The position numbers and the translations under genes are program-made. Shown one piece after another: positions 9,132-19,495 of a DNA stretch of 39,661 bases (within the stretch, counting starts at the first letter, position 1; each line of letters opens with the position of its first letter). Below the pieces are notes generated by a model, which saw nothing but the letters and a program-made list of their open reading frames with translations, did no database searches and was not told the DNA's origin. This DNA comes from Alphaproteobacteria bacterium (GTDB taxonomy: Bacteria > Pseudomonadota > Alphaproteobacteria > Rhizobiales > Xanthobacteraceae): the NCBI GenBank assembly GCA_005884685.1, contig VBAH01000047.1, positions 1-39,661 on the forward strand, in the 5' to 3' direction.

Positions 9132-10157
9132 TTACTTCAACAACCGCATCAAATCCGCCTGCTTCTGTTTCACCTGTTCCATCGTGCATTGCTCGGGCGC
9201 TTTGTCGGGGCGCCAGCGCATGAGCCGCGTGCCGTGGCGGAAGCGCGCGCCGGAAAAGTGGTCGTAGCAAACCTCGACCACCAGTTTCGGCTTGATCGGC
9301 AGCCATTCGGCCGAGCGCTCGGTCGACCAGCGGCTTGGACCGCCGGGTGCATTGCCGGTGAAGCCCGGGCCGCCTTTGAGTTTTTCCAGCTTCGCGGTCA
9401 GCGCCGGCTTGTCGGCGCGCGCGATCGAGGACGTGAAGCCGACGTGATGCAGCAGTCCGTCATCGTCGTAGAGCCCGAGCAACAGCGAACCAACAAGCTT
9501 GCTGTTGCTGCCATAGCGAAATCCGCCGACCACGCAATCCGCGCTGCGATAGCTCTTCACCTTCACCATCGCGCCGCGCGTTCCGGCCGCGTACGGCACA
9601 TCACGGCGCTTGGCGATGATGCCGTCGAGCGTCGCGCCGACCTGCGTGAGCCAGCCCTGCGCACTCGCGCGCCGCGTCGTGGCGGGCGAAAGCCTGATGC
9701 GGATTCTCTTGACGAAATTCTTCCCCGCAAAAGCTTCCAGCTTCGGCCGCCGTTCGCTCAGCGGCAATTGCAACAGCGGCTTGCCGAGTTCGTCCTCCAG
9801 CAGGTCGAACGCGATCAGCAGGGCGGGCGTCTCCGCCGCGAGCTTCTGGATGCGCGATGCCGCGGGGTGAATGCGCTGCAGCAGATCGTCGAATGAGAAA
9901 GCGCCGTCGCGCGGCACCACGATCTCGGCGTCGAGCACGAACTGCTTCGCCTTCAGCGTCCGCGCCGCCGTCACCACGTCGGGGAAGTAGCGCGTCAGCG
10001 GCTTGCCGGCCTTCGACTGCAGCGTGACGCTCTCGCCGTCACGAAACACCAGGCAGCGGAAGCCGTCCCATTTCGGCTCGTACTGCCACTCCGGCCCCAC
10101 CGGAATGGCATCGACCGAAGTTGCTTCCATCGGGGGGATCGGCGGCTTGAGCGGCAT
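9132..10157 (-). CDS. ATP-dependent DNA ligase, LigC-like
   Basis: A stand-alone ATP-dependent ligase of 341 residues (ATG at 10157; a GTG one codon earlier is equally possible). The adenylation motif is EPKWDGFR with the KxDG lysine. Later motifs are FVLDAEIVV, LLIAFDLLE, LDGIIAKRRD and MVKVKSYR, then an OB-fold domain with LLLGLYDDDG and a C-terminal part ending in LMRWRPDK. The length and the lack of polymerase or nuclease domains fit the LigC class seen in mycobacteria and rhizobia, proposed to take part in repair or end joining. No Ku gene is present here. It is downstream of trxA on the same strand, beyond a hairpin terminator, so it may be transcribed separately. Confidence 0.88.
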   Translation of the reverse strand: MPLKPPIPPMEATSVDAIPVGPEWQYEPKWDGFRCLVFRDGESVTLQSKAGKPLTRYFPDVVTAARTLKAKQFVLDAEIVVPRDGAFSFDDLLQRIHPAASRIQKLAAETPALLIAFDLLEDELGKPLLQLPLSERRPKLEAFAGKNFVKRIRIRLSPATTRRASAQGWLTQVGATLDGIIAKRRDVPYAAGTRGAMVKVKSYRSADCVVGGFRYGSNSKLVGSLLLGLYDDDGLLHHVGFTSSIARADKPALTAKLEKLKGGPGFTGNAPGGPSRWSTERSAEWLPIKPKLVVEVCYDHFSGARFRHGTRLMRWRPDKAPEQCTMEQVKQKQADLMRLLK

Positions 10158-10170
10158 CACCCATCAACGC

Positions 10171-10198
10171 AAATGGCCGGCTTTCGAGCCGGCCATTT
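10171..10198 (-). terminator. Hairpin between trxA and the ligase gene
   Basis: A perfect 12-bp stem (AAATGGCCGGCT / AGCCGGCCATTT) with a TTCG tetraloop lies 59 bp beyond the trxA stop. The A/T ends of the stem and high GC core suit a transcription terminator, although there is no long T tract. It would separate trxA from the ligase gene. Confidence 0.6.
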
Positions 10199-10257
10199 CA
10201 AAGGTTCCGTCATGGCCGGCTTGTCCCGGCTGTGACGAAGCGGAACAGCAGCGCACG

Positions 10258-10581
10258 TCACGCGGTCGCGGTCGTGATCCACTGCTCGAGCTTCTGCTTC
10301 GGCGCGGCGCCGACCTGGCGCGAGGCGAGCTCACCGTTCTTGAACAGCATCAGCGTCGGGATGGACATGATGCCGTATTTCGCAGCCGTCGCGGGGTTCT
10401 CGTCGACGTTGAGCTTCACGATCTTGACCTTGCCGTTCATCGTGCCGGCGATCTCTTCCAGAGCCGGCGCGATCATGCGGCATGGGCCGCACCACTCGGC
10501 CCAGAAGTCCACCACGACCGGCTCGGCGCTTTTCAGCACCTCGGTCTCGAAATCCTTGTCGGACACTTTTGAAACGCCCAT
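10258..10581 (-). CDS. trxA: Thioredoxin
   Basis: A 107-residue cytoplasmic disulfide reductase. The active site is WCGPC in [18 protein letters not shown], followed by the thioredoxin-fold motifs [15 protein letters not shown] and the cis-proline segment [11 protein letters not shown]. The open frame extends upstream, but ATG 10581 gives the standard N-terminus ([11 protein letters not shown]) and has a GAGGTGG ribosome site. It follows addA on the same strand after 113 bp, the usual order in Rhizobiales. Confidence 0.97.
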   Translation of the reverse strand: MGVSKVSDKDFETEVLKSAEPVVVDFWAEWCGPCRMIAPALEEIAGTMNGKVKIVKLNVDENPATAAKYGIMSIPTLMLFKNGELASRQVGAAPKQKLEQWITTATA

Positions 10582-10694
10582 CGGCCACCTCGATTGTCGC
10601 GCTTTTTGGGTTTTGGGCGAATGGCCCTTGGATGATGGCCGGAACGTATGGTTGGGGGGCGGAAGCGTCAAGGCACGATCACGGCTAGGTGTTT

Positions 10695-13600
10695 TTACGG
10701 GGGAGAAACCCTTGACAATGCGGCCTCCAGTACGCCCGCGGGAAGCTCGATGAGCGTGGGGCCGAGCGTCCACACCAGCGCGGCGCGCACCGAGTGATTC
10801 GGATAGAGCTTGCGTAGCACCGCGCGATAGAGCGCCAACTGCTCGACGTGACCCGGCTGGATGTCTTCCAGCCGGTGCGGTACCGTACGATCCGATTTGT
10901 AGTCGGCGATCAGCACCTCCGCATCGGTCACCGCAAGGCGATCGACCTGACCGGACACTTTACGCCCGTCCGAGACGTACCCGACAATCGGCACCTCGGC
11001 GCGCGAAAGACGCGCAAACAGCGATGCAAAGCGTGCATCGTTCAAGACGCCGAGCACCTCTCGAACGATGTCGTCGCGTTCGGCCTCGCCGAAATCCTTC
11101 GTGCGGGCAAACGGCTTCCGTGCGGCCTCCATGCGGCGTTCAGGCGCAACGGCGGGCAGCGCCTGCAACAGGCGGTGTACGATGCGCCCGCGCATGAGGC
11201 CGCGCGCATCGCCGGACACGGGTCGTACGACAGCATAGTCGTTGGGGGAGGAGGGCGAGATCGCGCGCGCGGCAGCCGCCTCGGCGGGGACATGGTGCCG
11301 CAGCCAATCAGGCACGTCGTGCCGGGCTGCCAGTGGCGCGCTCGGAGCTTCGCTGGCCGCAATCTCTTCCTGCCCGGTTTTACGCCAGCGCAACACGGTG
11401 CCGTCGCCGTCGTCGGCCGGCGCTTCGACCGCGTCCGGCTTCAGCGCGGCCTCGATCAGCTCGTACCAGCAGCCGGGCGGGATCCGGTTCACGCCGCGCG
11501 AGCCCGCAACCACCAGCCGGTCGGCGGCGCGCGTCATCGCCACATAGAGCAGCCTGCGGTATTCATCCTCTGCGGCGCGCACGGCCTTCGCGCGCGCCGC
11601 TGCGACCGGTTCGATGTCGTCGACCTTGCGCCCGGCCCAGATGATCCGGTCGGGCGTCCCGGGCGCGGCTTTTTCAACCGGCATGTTCAACATGCGCGGC
11701 TCGCGCGGCCCCTTCGGCGGCGTCGTGGTGTCGGCTAGGATGACTACCGGCGCCTCCAATCCCTTGGCGCCATGCACGGTCATCACCCGCACCTCGTCAC
11801 GCGCGATGTCCATGTCGCGCTTCACCTGCGTTTCGCCGGCGCGCAGCCAGGCCATGAAGCCCTGCAGGGTGGGCGCTTCCTGACGCTCGTAGAGCAGGGC
11901 GTGTTCCAGGAATTCGTCGAGCGCGTCGGCGGCCTCAGGCCCGAGCCGCGCATAAAATCCTGCGCGGCCTTCATCGGCGCCGAGGATGCGCGCATAGAAC
12001 GCGAACGGCGCGTGCTGCCGGGCCCATTCGGCGTACCGCTCAAACCGCGCATTCGCCTCCATGAATTCCAGATCGGCCGCGCGCTCGTGCAACGCCGCGC
12101 GCAGCGCTCCCCTGCGCCCGCAGGCGAGCGCGAACAGTTGCTCTTCGGTGAGTCCGAATAGCGGACTCTTCAACACGCTCGCCAGCGCGAGATCGTCGCC
12201 CGGCAGCAGCAGCGCATCGGCGAGTGCCATCAAATCCATCACGGCGATGTGCTCGGTGAGTGTGAGGCGGTCCGCGCCCGCGACCTCGATGCTCTCTTTC
12301 TTGAGCTCGCTGATGATCGCCTCGAACAGCGCGCCGCGCTGACGCACCAGCACCAGGATGTCGCCCGGCCGCACCGCATGGCGCATAGCGCCTTCGCCGA
12401 CCGGATCGCGGCGCGCAATCCAGCACTTCACGGTGCGGGCGATCCTGGCGGCGAGCCGCACGCGCGGGCTGCGCTCGGAGCTTTCATCGAACGGCGCGTC
12501 CCAGCCTTCGATGTTGAGCTTTTCGTCCGGCTCGATCATGGGCCACAGCTCGACCATGCCCGGCGCGTGGGCGCGCACCGCCTCGTGCACGGTCGCGCCC
12601 GGAACCTCCGTCAGGCCCGCGTGCGCCTCCGGACGCCGGAACACGGTATCGACCGCCTCGAGCACGGCCGGCGCGGAGCGGAACGAATACTGAAAACGCA
12701 CGTCCGCGAATGCGAGTTCTGCCTGCGCAAACGCCGCGCCGTAATAGCGCTTCATCCGGTCGAACTCGGCCGGTTCCGCACCCTGGAACGAGAAGATCGA
12801 CTGCTTTTCATCGCCGACCGCGAACACCGAGCGGGTCACCTCGCGCGCGCCCTTCCCGGCCGCGAATTCGGCAGTGAGCCGCTTCACGATCTCCCATTGC
12901 TGCGGGCTCGTGTCCTGCGCCTCGTCGATCAGCACGTGATCGATGCCGAGATCGAGCTTGTAGTGGACCCACGCGGATCGTTCTTCGCTGAGCAGATGCA
13001 GCGCCTTCTCGATCAGGTCGTCGTAATCGAGCAGGCCGCGCCGGTTTTTCTCGGCGCGGTAACGCGCGATCACCTCGTGCGCGATCGTCACCAGCGCGGC
13101 CGTGCGCTCGCGCACCTCGATCGCGCGGCGGCGTGCGATCAATGCGCACACACGCTCCTGCTCGGCGAGCAGCCGCTGGAACAGCGAGGGATTGCGGTCG
13201 CGAATCCCCTTGCTGACGATGTTCTTGCGCGGCTCGAGCTCCGCTGTGCAGAAGATCGACTGATAGGCCTTGATGCGCTCGGTCCCGGCAAGCAGCCGTA
13301 GCGAATCGAACCGCGCCGCGTGCTCCTTGTCACCCTTCAATCCCTGCTCCAGCGCTGCGGCGACAGCCGGATACTCGTTTGCGGCGATCAGCGAGGCGGA
13401 GAAGAATTCTTCTGCGATCGCGTCCAGCGTCTCGTCCGGCCGCACACCGAGCGCCCGCGATAGCTCCGCGAGGGCGCACGCAACGCCACCCGCGTGGGCT
13501 ATCCAGACCTCCAACTCGCTGTGCTTCGCGATCGCCTCATCCACCGCCTCCGCGAAAGTTTGATCCGCCGCGACCGTAATGGCGGTCGCAAGCGCGCGCC

Positions 13601-14126
13601 CAAGATCGCTCTCCGGTTGTGCGGCGGCTTCGAGCAGCACACCCATGCGCAGGCGGTCGATCAGCTCGGAGCGCGTGCGCTCCTCCAGCACCTCGAAGCG
13701 CGCCGCGACATCGGCCTCGAACGGAAACTGGTGCAGCAGGCGCGTGCAGAAGGCATGGATGGTCTGCACCTTCAGCCCGCCCGGGGTGTCGAGCGCCTGG
13801 GCAAACAGCCTCCGCGCGCGCGTGCGCCGCGCCGCATCCGGACTGCGGCCTTCGATTTTTGCGATCTCCGCGTCGAGGGCCTCGTCGGAGAGCGGCGTCC
13901 ACTGCGCGAGCGTCTCGAACACGCGGTTCGCCATGTTGGCGGCCGCTGCCTTGGTATAGGTCAGGCAGAGGATTTTTTCCGGTTGCGTGCCGCGCAGCAG
14001 CAGGCGGATCACGCGCTGCGCCAGCACATGGGTCTTTCCCGAACCGGCATTGGCGGCGACCCAGGCGGACAACGCGGGATCGGACGCGGTGCGCTGCACG
14101 TCGAGGAGTTCGGCGGGGATGTTCAT
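10695..14126 (-). CDS. addA: Double-strand break repair helicase AddA
   Basis: The helicase-nuclease subunit of AddAB, which resects DNA double-strand breaks for RecA loading. The protein has 1143 residues from the ATG at 14126, overlapping the addB stop (ATGA); the frame is open upstream only within addB sequence. Walker A is [12 protein letters not shown] near residues 24-35, Walker B is [14 protein letters not shown], and later helicase motifs include [15 protein letters not shown] and [15 protein letters not shown]. The C-terminal RecB-type nuclease domain shows [19 protein letters not shown] and LIADYKSDR, so its catalytic residues look intact. It is co-transcribed with addB. Confidence 0.96.
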   Translation of the reverse strand: MNIPAELLDVQRTASDPALSAWVAANAGSGKTHVLAQRVIRLLLRGTQPEKILCLTYTKAAAANMANRVFETLAQWTPLSDEALDAEIAKIEGRSPDAARRTRARRLFAQALDTPGGLKVQTIHAFCTRLLHQFPFEADVAARFEVLEERTRSELIDRLRMGVLLEAAAQPESDLGRALATAITVAADQTFAEAVDEAIAKHSELEVWIAHAGGVACALAELSRALGVRPDETLDAIAEEFFSASLIAANEYPAVAAALEQGLKGDKEHAARFDSLRLLAGTERIKAYQSIFCTAELEPRKNIVSKGIRDRNPSLFQRLLAEQERVCALIARRRAIEVRERTAALVTIAHEVIARYRAEKNRRGLLDYDDLIEKALHLLSEERSAWVHYKLDLGIDHVLIDEAQDTSPQQWEIVKRLTAEFAAGKGAREVTRSVFAVGDEKQSIFSFQGAEPAEFDRMKRYYGAAFAQAELAFADVRFQYSFRSAPAVLEAVDTVFRRPEAHAGLTEVPGATVHEAVRAHAPGMVELWPMIEPDEKLNIEGWDAPFDESSERSPRVRLAARIARTVKCWIARRDPVGEGAMRHAVRPGDILVLVRQRGALFEAIISELKKESIEVAGADRLTLTEHIAVMDLMALADALLLPGDDLALASVLKSPLFGLTEEQLFALACGRRGALRAALHERAADLEFMEANARFERYAEWARQHAPFAFYARILGADEGRAGFYARLGPEAADALDEFLEHALLYERQEAPTLQGFMAWLRAGETQVKRDMDIARDEVRVMTVHGAKGLEAPVVILADTTTPPKGPREPRMLNMPVEKAAPGTPDRIIWAGRKVDDIEPVAAARAKAVRAAEDEYRRLLYVAMTRAADRLVVAGSRGVNRIPPGCWYELIEAALKPDAVEAPADDGDGTVLRWRKTGQEEIAASEAPSAPLAARHDVPDWLRHHVPAEAAAARAISPSSPNDYAVVRPVSGDARGLMRGRIVHRLLQALPAVAPERRMEAARKPFARTKDFGEAERDDIVREVLGVLNDARFASLFARLSRAEVPIVGYVSDGRKVSGQVDRLAVTDAEVLIADYKSDRTVPHRLEDIQPGHVEQLALYRAVLRKLYPNHSVRAALVWTLGPTLIELPAGVLEAALSRVSPP

Positions 14127-17100
14127 TCCACGCCCTCCTCGTCCTCGGCGCCGGCCGACCACTCCTTCACGCGCGCGAGATGGTCGTAGTCGCCGTAGCG
14201 CGTCTTCCACATCGGGCTGACCAGCGAGCGGTACGGCGTCGCCTCGTCCTCGAAGCGCGTGATGATGCCTTTCAGTTTGGTCAGCGCCCTGTCGGCGTAG
14301 TAATCCGGCGTGCCCTGTTCGAATTCGATCGGCTTCTCCTCACCGGCCGGCTCGCGTCCGCGCAGCGACACGTAGGCGAACTCGCTGAGCGATCCCGCCG
14401 GCACGTCCTCGAACGCGCCGGCGCGCAGGATCGCGCCTTCGAGTGTCAACTGAGGCGAGAGGCCGGTGCGCACCTGCCGCTCGGTCGGCGTCGAGCCGGT
14501 CTTGTAGTCGAGGATGGCAAACGTGCCGTCGGCGCGCTGCTCAATGCGGTCGGCGCGGGTGCGCAGCCTGAAGGTGCGTTCGCCGAAAGGCATCTTCAAT
14601 TCGCCTTCGATCTCGGCGAACAGCGTAGCGGCGCTGGCGCGCCGAACCGCTTCCCATCCGACGAACCAGCGCGCAATGCGTATGAAGCGCGGCCACCAGA
14701 ACGCGCGCGCTTCGGGGAAATCCTGCAGCGGCGCAAAATGTTTCTCGCCGAGCGCAAGCAGCGCTGCGAGCGGATCGGCGGGCAGTCCGGCGGCATATTT
14801 CTGCGTGAACTCGCCGATCGCGCCGTGGATCACGGTGCCGCGATCGCGTGCGCCGGGTGGCGTATCCACCGCGTCGAGGGGCACGAGCTTGAGGATATGC
14901 TTGGCGTAGATGGTGTACGGATCGCGCAGCCAATGCTCGATCTCCGTCACGCTCAGCCGTGTCGGGCGGGTGTCGAGGGGCGGGGTCGGGCGCGGGCGCC
15001 TGGTCGGCGTGGCTTTGCTCGCGTGATCGAGGCTACGCGCCCAGCCGAGATACTTCTCGCCGCGCTGCAGCACCTCCTTCCACTGATCCCGTCCGGCGAC
15101 CGCGGCGAGCCGCTGCGTGAAGCGGGACGCGACCGTCGGCGCGCCCGCAAGCTTGGCGGCGCGGGTGAGGATGACCTCGGCCATGCCGAGAAGCTGCGCA
15201 AAGTCGTGCGCCGACAGGCCGATGCGCCGCTCCGGCAGATCGAGCCCAAGGTCGCGCCGCATCGGACGCGAGAGCCACGGGTCGGTGCGCGCATCCGGCG
15301 GCCACACCCCCTCGACCAGCCCACCGAGCACGACGCGGTCGACGTCGATCAACCGCGCCTCGATGGCACCGAGGATACGCACCCGCGCGCCCGGCCGGCC
15401 GGCGCGGCGGCAGACCTTGTCGGCGATCGCGGTCTCGAACAGATCGGCGTAGTCGCCACGCGCGACGCGCAGGTCGGTACTCTGCTCGGCAATCTCCGTG
15501 AAGGCTTCGGCGAGCTTCACGCCGTCCTCGCCGGCGAACGCGGCGCCCAAACCGGCGTCATCCGCGGACAACGCTCTCACCGCATCGGCGTGCATTGCCG
15601 CAAGGCTGGAAATCGATTGCGCCCCCTTGATCTCTTCGAGGGCCGCGAGCGCGACGCTCAAGCGATCGGCGAGCGCCTTGGCGGCATCGAGGTCCGCATT
15701 CGTAAGTCTCTTCCGCGGATCGGACCCATGCAGCGAGTCCTTGGTGGCGCGGAAGGTTGCCAGCGCATGCGCAAGGCCTTTCGTTCCGGGGCGTGGGCGG
15801 GGTCCGCGCAGGACCGCAAGCTCCAGCGCCGCGATCGCGCGATGGTGCGCGCCGGCCGGCGCGTCGAGCCGGAAGCGCGCGTGCTTCACCAGTGCGAGCA
15901 GCGTCACCGGCTCGAGCCCGCCGAGCGCGGCCTGCGCCACCAGACGCGCAAACACGCCCGCCTCGGTATCGGGGAGCGCGTCGCCGCCGGAATCGTCCGC
16001 CGCGATGCTCCAACGCCCGAGCGCGGCGACGACGCGCCGAGCGAGCGCGCGGTCCGGCGTTACCAGCGCCGCGGTGTTGCTGTTCTCTGCCGCCTCGCGC
16101 AACGCGACCGCGATGGCGAGCGCCTCCTCCTCGGCATTGGCGGCCTCGATCATGGCGAGGCGGTCGAGCGCGGTTTTCCGGGTTGCCGCATCGATGCGCT
16201 CGACCCAGCGCTCGGTCGCCTCCGACGGGCGCATCGCCTCGGAGAGGAGACGCTCGCGCGCGCCGCCGGCGGCGAGCGGCGTGACCTCGTCGCGCGCGAT
16301 GCCGATACGACGCAGCAGCGCATGCATCGCAAGCTGCGGATGCCCGAACGCGGACGGATGATCGTGTCTTCCGCCGATCAACTGCCACGACGCGTCATCG
16401 AGGTCGGTATCGAGGCCCGGCAATACGACCGCGCCATGCGGCAGCTTCGCGATGGTGTCGAGCAGCCTGGCGGTCGCCGGCATCGAGCCGGTCGAGCCTG
16501 CGGCGATCACCAGGCCGTTGGCGACCGCGAGCCGGATGCGCTCGGCCTCGATCAGGAGATCGCGCCGCGCCGCGGGATCGATCCGGCCTTGTTCCTTGAG
16601 TTCTGCGGGCCAGTATTCGGCGGCAATTTTCAGAAAATCGAGGGTGAGCTGCCAGTAGCGGTCGAGATTGTCCGGCACCAGCCCATCGAGTTTCCCCCAG
16701 TCGACCTGCCGCGTCGTCATGTCGTCGATCAGGTTCGCGAGATCGTCGGCGAGTGCGAGCGCGGCCGCGGGCGAGTGCACGATCAGCGGCGTTTCGCCGG
16801 CTTCCGGCTTCAGCCGTTCGGCCCAACGCAGCACGAGCCGCGCGAGCAGCATGCGCCGCTCGAGTCCGCCAAGCTCGGGCGGCACATCGAGCCCCGCTTC
16901 GCCGCTCGCCGCGTCGGCGAACGCAAGCTCATCCTCGTCGATGTCGCCGAGCGGAACGATCCGCGGCAGCACCGCGGCCTCGACATTGAGCACGTCGAGA
17001 AACGCATCGCGCGCGAGCGCGCAGGCGCGTCGCGTCGGAAGGAACAGCGTCGCGCGCGACCAGGCGAGCGGATCGCCGCTTGGCGGGAATCCTTCGACCA

Positions 17101-17182
17101 GCCGGCCATCGCGCAGTGCGCGGATCAGTGTCGGCAGGAACGGCGCCGATGCAGGGATGGTGAAGACGCGCGGGGAAGGCAT
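14123..17182 (-). CDS. addB: Double-strand break repair protein AddB
   Basis: The partner of AddA, of 1019 residues. It has an inactivated-helicase-like N-terminal half and a C-terminal RecB-family nuclease domain with motifs GTVIHGAIGEFTQ, RTRADRIEQ and FAILDYKTGSTPT. Alphaproteobacterial AddB is a distinct branch that starts, as here, with a short RVFTIPASAPFL segment. An AAGGCG ribosome site precedes the ATG. The gene lies 31 bp downstream of murU and overlaps addA by 4 nt, so the two subunits should be made in step. No obvious truncation. Confidence 0.95.
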   Translation of the reverse strand: MPSPRVFTIPASAPFLPTLIRALRDGRLVEGFPPSGDPLAWSRATLFLPTRRACALARDAFLDVLNVEAAVLPRIVPLGDIDEDELAFADAASGEAGLDVPPELGGLERRMLLARLVLRWAERLKPEAGETPLIVHSPAAALALADDLANLIDDMTTRQVDWGKLDGLVPDNLDRYWQLTLDFLKIAAEYWPAELKEQGRIDPAARRDLLIEAERIRLAVANGLVIAAGSTGSMPATARLLDTIAKLPHGAVVLPGLDTDLDDASWQLIGGRHDHPSAFGHPQLAMHALLRRIGIARDEVTPLAAGGARERLLSEAMRPSEATERWVERIDAATRKTALDRLAMIEAANAEEEALAIAVALREAAENSNTAALVTPDRALARRVVAALGRWSIAADDSGGDALPDTEAGVFARLVAQAALGGLEPVTLLALVKHARFRLDAPAGAHHRAIAALELAVLRGPRPRPGTKGLAHALATFRATKDSLHGSDPRKRLTNADLDAAKALADRLSVALAALEEIKGAQSISSLAAMHADAVRALSADDAGLGAAFAGEDGVKLAEAFTEIAEQSTDLRVARGDYADLFETAIADKVCRRAGRPGARVRILGAIEARLIDVDRVVLGGLVEGVWPPDARTDPWLSRPMRRDLGLDLPERRIGLSAHDFAQLLGMAEVILTRAAKLAGAPTVASRFTQRLAAVAGRDQWKEVLQRGEKYLGWARSLDHASKATPTRRPRPTPPLDTRPTRLSVTEIEHWLRDPYTIYAKHILKLVPLDAVDTPPGARDRGTVIHGAIGEFTQKYAAGLPADPLAALLALGEKHFAPLQDFPEARAFWWPRFIRIARWFVGWEAVRRASAATLFAEIEGELKMPFGERTFRLRTRADRIEQRADGTFAILDYKTGSTPTERQVRTGLSPQLTLEGAILRAGAFEDVPAGSLSEFAYVSLRGREPAGEEKPIEFEQGTPDYYADRALTKLKGIITRFEDEATPYRSLVSPMWKTRYGDYDHLARVKEWSAGAEDEEGVE

Positions 17183-17213
17183 CGCGCCTTATAGGCACTG
17201 CCTTACGGCGGTG

Positions 17214-17930
17214 TCACGCCACGCTCTCCAGGATCGCCGCCTCCGCGGCCTTGATCGCGGCGGGCGTGCCGACATGCATCCAGGTGCCTTCGAGCCGCAG
17301 CCCGAACAGGCGGCCGGCCGCGATCGCGCGGTCAAATAGCCGGTTGAGCGAGAAAGCACCCTTCGGCGCATCGGCAAACAGCGCCGGCGACAGCACGGCG
17401 GCGCCCGCATAAACGAACGGCACCACCTCGCGCTCGCCGCGCCGCTTCAGACGTCCGTCCGGCGCCATGGAAAAATCGCCGCGTCCCTCATAGCCGATGC
17501 TGGTCGCGGTCGGGGCGAGCAGCACCACGGCTTCCATGGCGGGAGGATCGAACATCGTGGCGAGGCGCCCGAAGTTCGGGGTCACGCCTTCGATCCAGAT
17601 TGTGTCGGAATTGACGTGGAAGAAGGGCCTCTCCCCGAGCAGCGGCAGCGCCTTGGCCACGCCGCCGCCGGTATCGAGCAGCTCGCCGCGCTCGTCGGAA
17701 ATCGCGATCGTCGGCAGCGTGCGGCCCCTCAGATGTCGCTCGATCGCGTCCGCCATGTGATGCACGTTGACCACCGCCGTGACCACACCCGCATCGACCA
17801 GCCGGTCGAGCACATGATCAATCAGCGCCTTGCCGGCGACCGGCACCAGCGGCTTCGGCAATGTGTCGGTCAAGGGCCGCATGCGCTTGCCGAGGCCAGC
17901 GGCCAGCACCATGGCGCGGTCGATCGTCAT
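17214..17930 (-). CDS. murU: N-acetylmuramate-1-phosphate uridylyltransferase, MurU-like
   Basis: A 238-residue nucleotidyltransferase. The glycosyltransferase-A-like NTP-binding motif MVLAAGLGKRMRPLTDTLPKPLVPVAGK is at the N-terminus, with further motifs LDTGGGVAKALP, VNSDTIW and a C-terminal WMHVGTP. MurU makes UDP-MurNAc from MurNAc-1-phosphate in the salvage route that bypasses MurA and fosfomycin. The preceding gene, 10 bp upstream, ends in an AmgK-like kinase domain that would make the MurNAc-1-phosphate, which supports this role over a generic sugar-1-phosphate nucleotidyltransferase. Substrate is inferred from context and family. Confidence 0.88.
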   Translation of the reverse strand: MTIDRAMVLAAGLGKRMRPLTDTLPKPLVPVAGKALIDHVLDRLVDAGVVTAVVNVHHMADAIERHLRGRTLPTIAISDERGELLDTGGGVAKALPLLGERPFFHVNSDTIWIEGVTPNFGRLATMFDPPAMEAVVLLAPTATSIGYEGRGDFSMAPDGRLKRRGEREVVPFVYAGAAVLSPALFADAPKGAFSLNRLFDRAIAAGRLFGLRLEGTWMHVGTPAAIKAAEAAILESVA

Positions 17931-17940
17931 CTAAGCCTCG

Positions 17941-19473
17941 CTACTGCGGCGGCATCGGCACGTGCGCGTCATACCAGACTTTCAGATCGCCCATTGCGGG
18001 ATGAATCAGCGAACGGCGCAGATAGCGCCATACGCGGGGGATGTGACGCAGATATTGCGGCTTGCCATCGCGGCGGTCGAGCCGCGCGAAGATGCCGAGA
18101 ATTTTCGTGGCGCGTTGCGCGCCCAGCGTCACGTAAAGCTGCACGAACGCCGTGGTCGGGAAGCCCGTGTCGGAGTCGAGCCGCGCTTTCACATAGCGGC
18201 CGAGCAGCGCAATTTCGAGCGGATCGGGCACGTCGACGCGCGCGTCCTGCAACAGCGAGACGAGATCGTACGGCGCCGGCCCCATCAGCGCGTCCTGGAA
18301 ATCGAGCAGGCCGACGCGCGCCAGGCCCTCGCGTTCGGGAAGCCACAGCAGGTTCGGCGAGTGATAGTCGCGCAGCACCCAGGTCGGAGGTGTGTCGTAG
18401 GCGTGGCTCAACGCTTCGCGCCACAGCGCGGTGAACTCGGAGCGCGCCGCGGTACTCACCGTGCCGCCGCGATGCGGCACGTACCAGTCGAGCAACAGCT
18501 CAGCCTCGATCAGAAACGCATCGACGTCATAGGGGGGCAGGCGATGATCGACACCCGGCGCCACGGGAAGCACGCCGAGCACCGGCTGGCGGTGCAACTC
18601 GACGAGCACCTCCACCGCCGCCGCGTAGCGCTCCTCGACCGGCGCGGGCGGGTTTCCCGCCACCACGCCCTCGAGCCCGAGATCTTCGAGCAGCACCAGG
18701 CCCTCGGTCAGGTCGGCCGCATGCACTTGCGGCGCCGAGAGGCCGCGCTCGCGCAGCGCACGTGCCATCGCGACGAACGGCTTCACGTCCTCGGCGAGGT
18801 GCGCGATCGCGCTATAGGGCAGTCCGCCGCGCACCGGCGGCCCGTCGGGCCGGCGCGGCGCGTTCATCAGGATGAGCTTGCGCCCGTTATGGATCAGCCG
18901 CTCGTAGGCGCGTGTCGAGGCGTCGCCCTGCACATGGGTGCGCGGCGCCTCGGCGACGCCTTCCGCGAGCAGGAAGTGGCGGATCGCCGCGAGCCGCTCG
19001 ATGCGCGGCGCAAACGCCCCGTGTCCGGTGATTTCGGCATTGCGCTGGTTCGGCCCGAGGTTCGGCGCGAGCGTGAACGCGATGTCGAGCCGGTCGGCGG
19101 GCAGCACGTCCTCGGCGCGGTCGGGCCATTCGAGCAGCACCACGGCATTCTCCGCTGCCTCGTCGACGCCGAGCTCGGCCAACTCGCCGGTATGCGTCAC
19201 GCGATAGAGGTCCGCGTGCACCACGGTGAAGCGCGGCAGTGCGTAGGTCTGCACCAGCGTGAAGGTCGGGCTCGGCACGTCGAGCCCTTCGTCGTCCGCG
19301 AGGTGGCGGATCAGCGCACGCGCGAATGCGGTCTTTCCCGCGCCGAGGTCGCCCGAGAGCGTGACGAGGTCGCCGGCCTTGAGGATGGAGACGACATCGG
19401 CCGCAAGCCTCGCGGTCGCGCGCTCATTCGGGAGCACGATCGAGAAACTGGAAGCGGGTGAGGCTGCGAGCAT
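17941..19473 (-). CDS. tsaE: Fusion of TsaE (t6A ATPase) and AmgK-like phosphotransferase
   Basis: A 510-residue two-domain protein. Residues about 1-150 are TsaE, the ATPase of the tRNA t6A threonylcarbamoyl complex, with Walker A GDLGAGKT at 41-48, LDVPSPTFTLVQTY and VLLEWPDRAEDVLP. The remainder is an aminoglycoside-phosphotransferase-fold kinase with the GDASTRAYERL nucleotide loop, catalytic VLRDYHSPNLLWL and metal-binding GLLDFQDALMGP. The kinase half resembles AmgK, which phosphorylates MurNAc and GlcNAc at the anomeric position. The fusion is a known arrangement in alphaproteobacteria. The start ATG 19473 lies 22 bp beyond the divL stop; the open frame further upstream overlaps divL and lacks TsaE features. 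No strong ribosome site is visible. Confidence 0.93.
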   Translation of the reverse strand: MLAASPASSFSIVLPNERATARLAADVVSILKAGDLVTLSGDLGAGKTAFARALIRHLADDEGLDVPSPTFTLVQTYALPRFTVVHADLYRVTHTGELAELGVDEAAENAVVLLEWPDRAEDVLPADRLDIAFTLAPNLGPNQRNAEITGHGAFAPRIERLAAIRHFLLAEGVAEAPRTHVQGDASTRAYERLIHNGRKLILMNAPRRPDGPPVRGGLPYSAIAHLAEDVKPFVAMARALRERGLSAPQVHAADLTEGLVLLEDLGLEGVVAGNPPAPVEERYAAAVEVLVELHRQPVLGVLPVAPGVDHRLPPYDVDAFLIEAELLLDWYVPHRGGTVSTAARSEFTALWREALSHAYDTPPTWVLRDYHSPNLLWLPEREGLARVGLLDFQDALMGPAPYDLVSLLQDARVDVPDPLEIALLGRYVKARLDSDTGFPTTAFVQLYVTLGAQRATKILGIFARLDRRDGKPQYLRHIPRVWRYLRRSLIHPAMGDLKVWYDAHVPMPPQ

Positions 19474-19495
19474 CGAGGCGTTCAGGCGATGTTGG

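Noticed and set aside
13619..17194. A very long open frame (1191 codons) on plus, antisense to addB and the start of addA
   Set aside because: It is a shadow of the GC-rich minus-strand genes: Arg/Gly/Ala-rich, no domain motifs, while addA and addB have all expected motifs.
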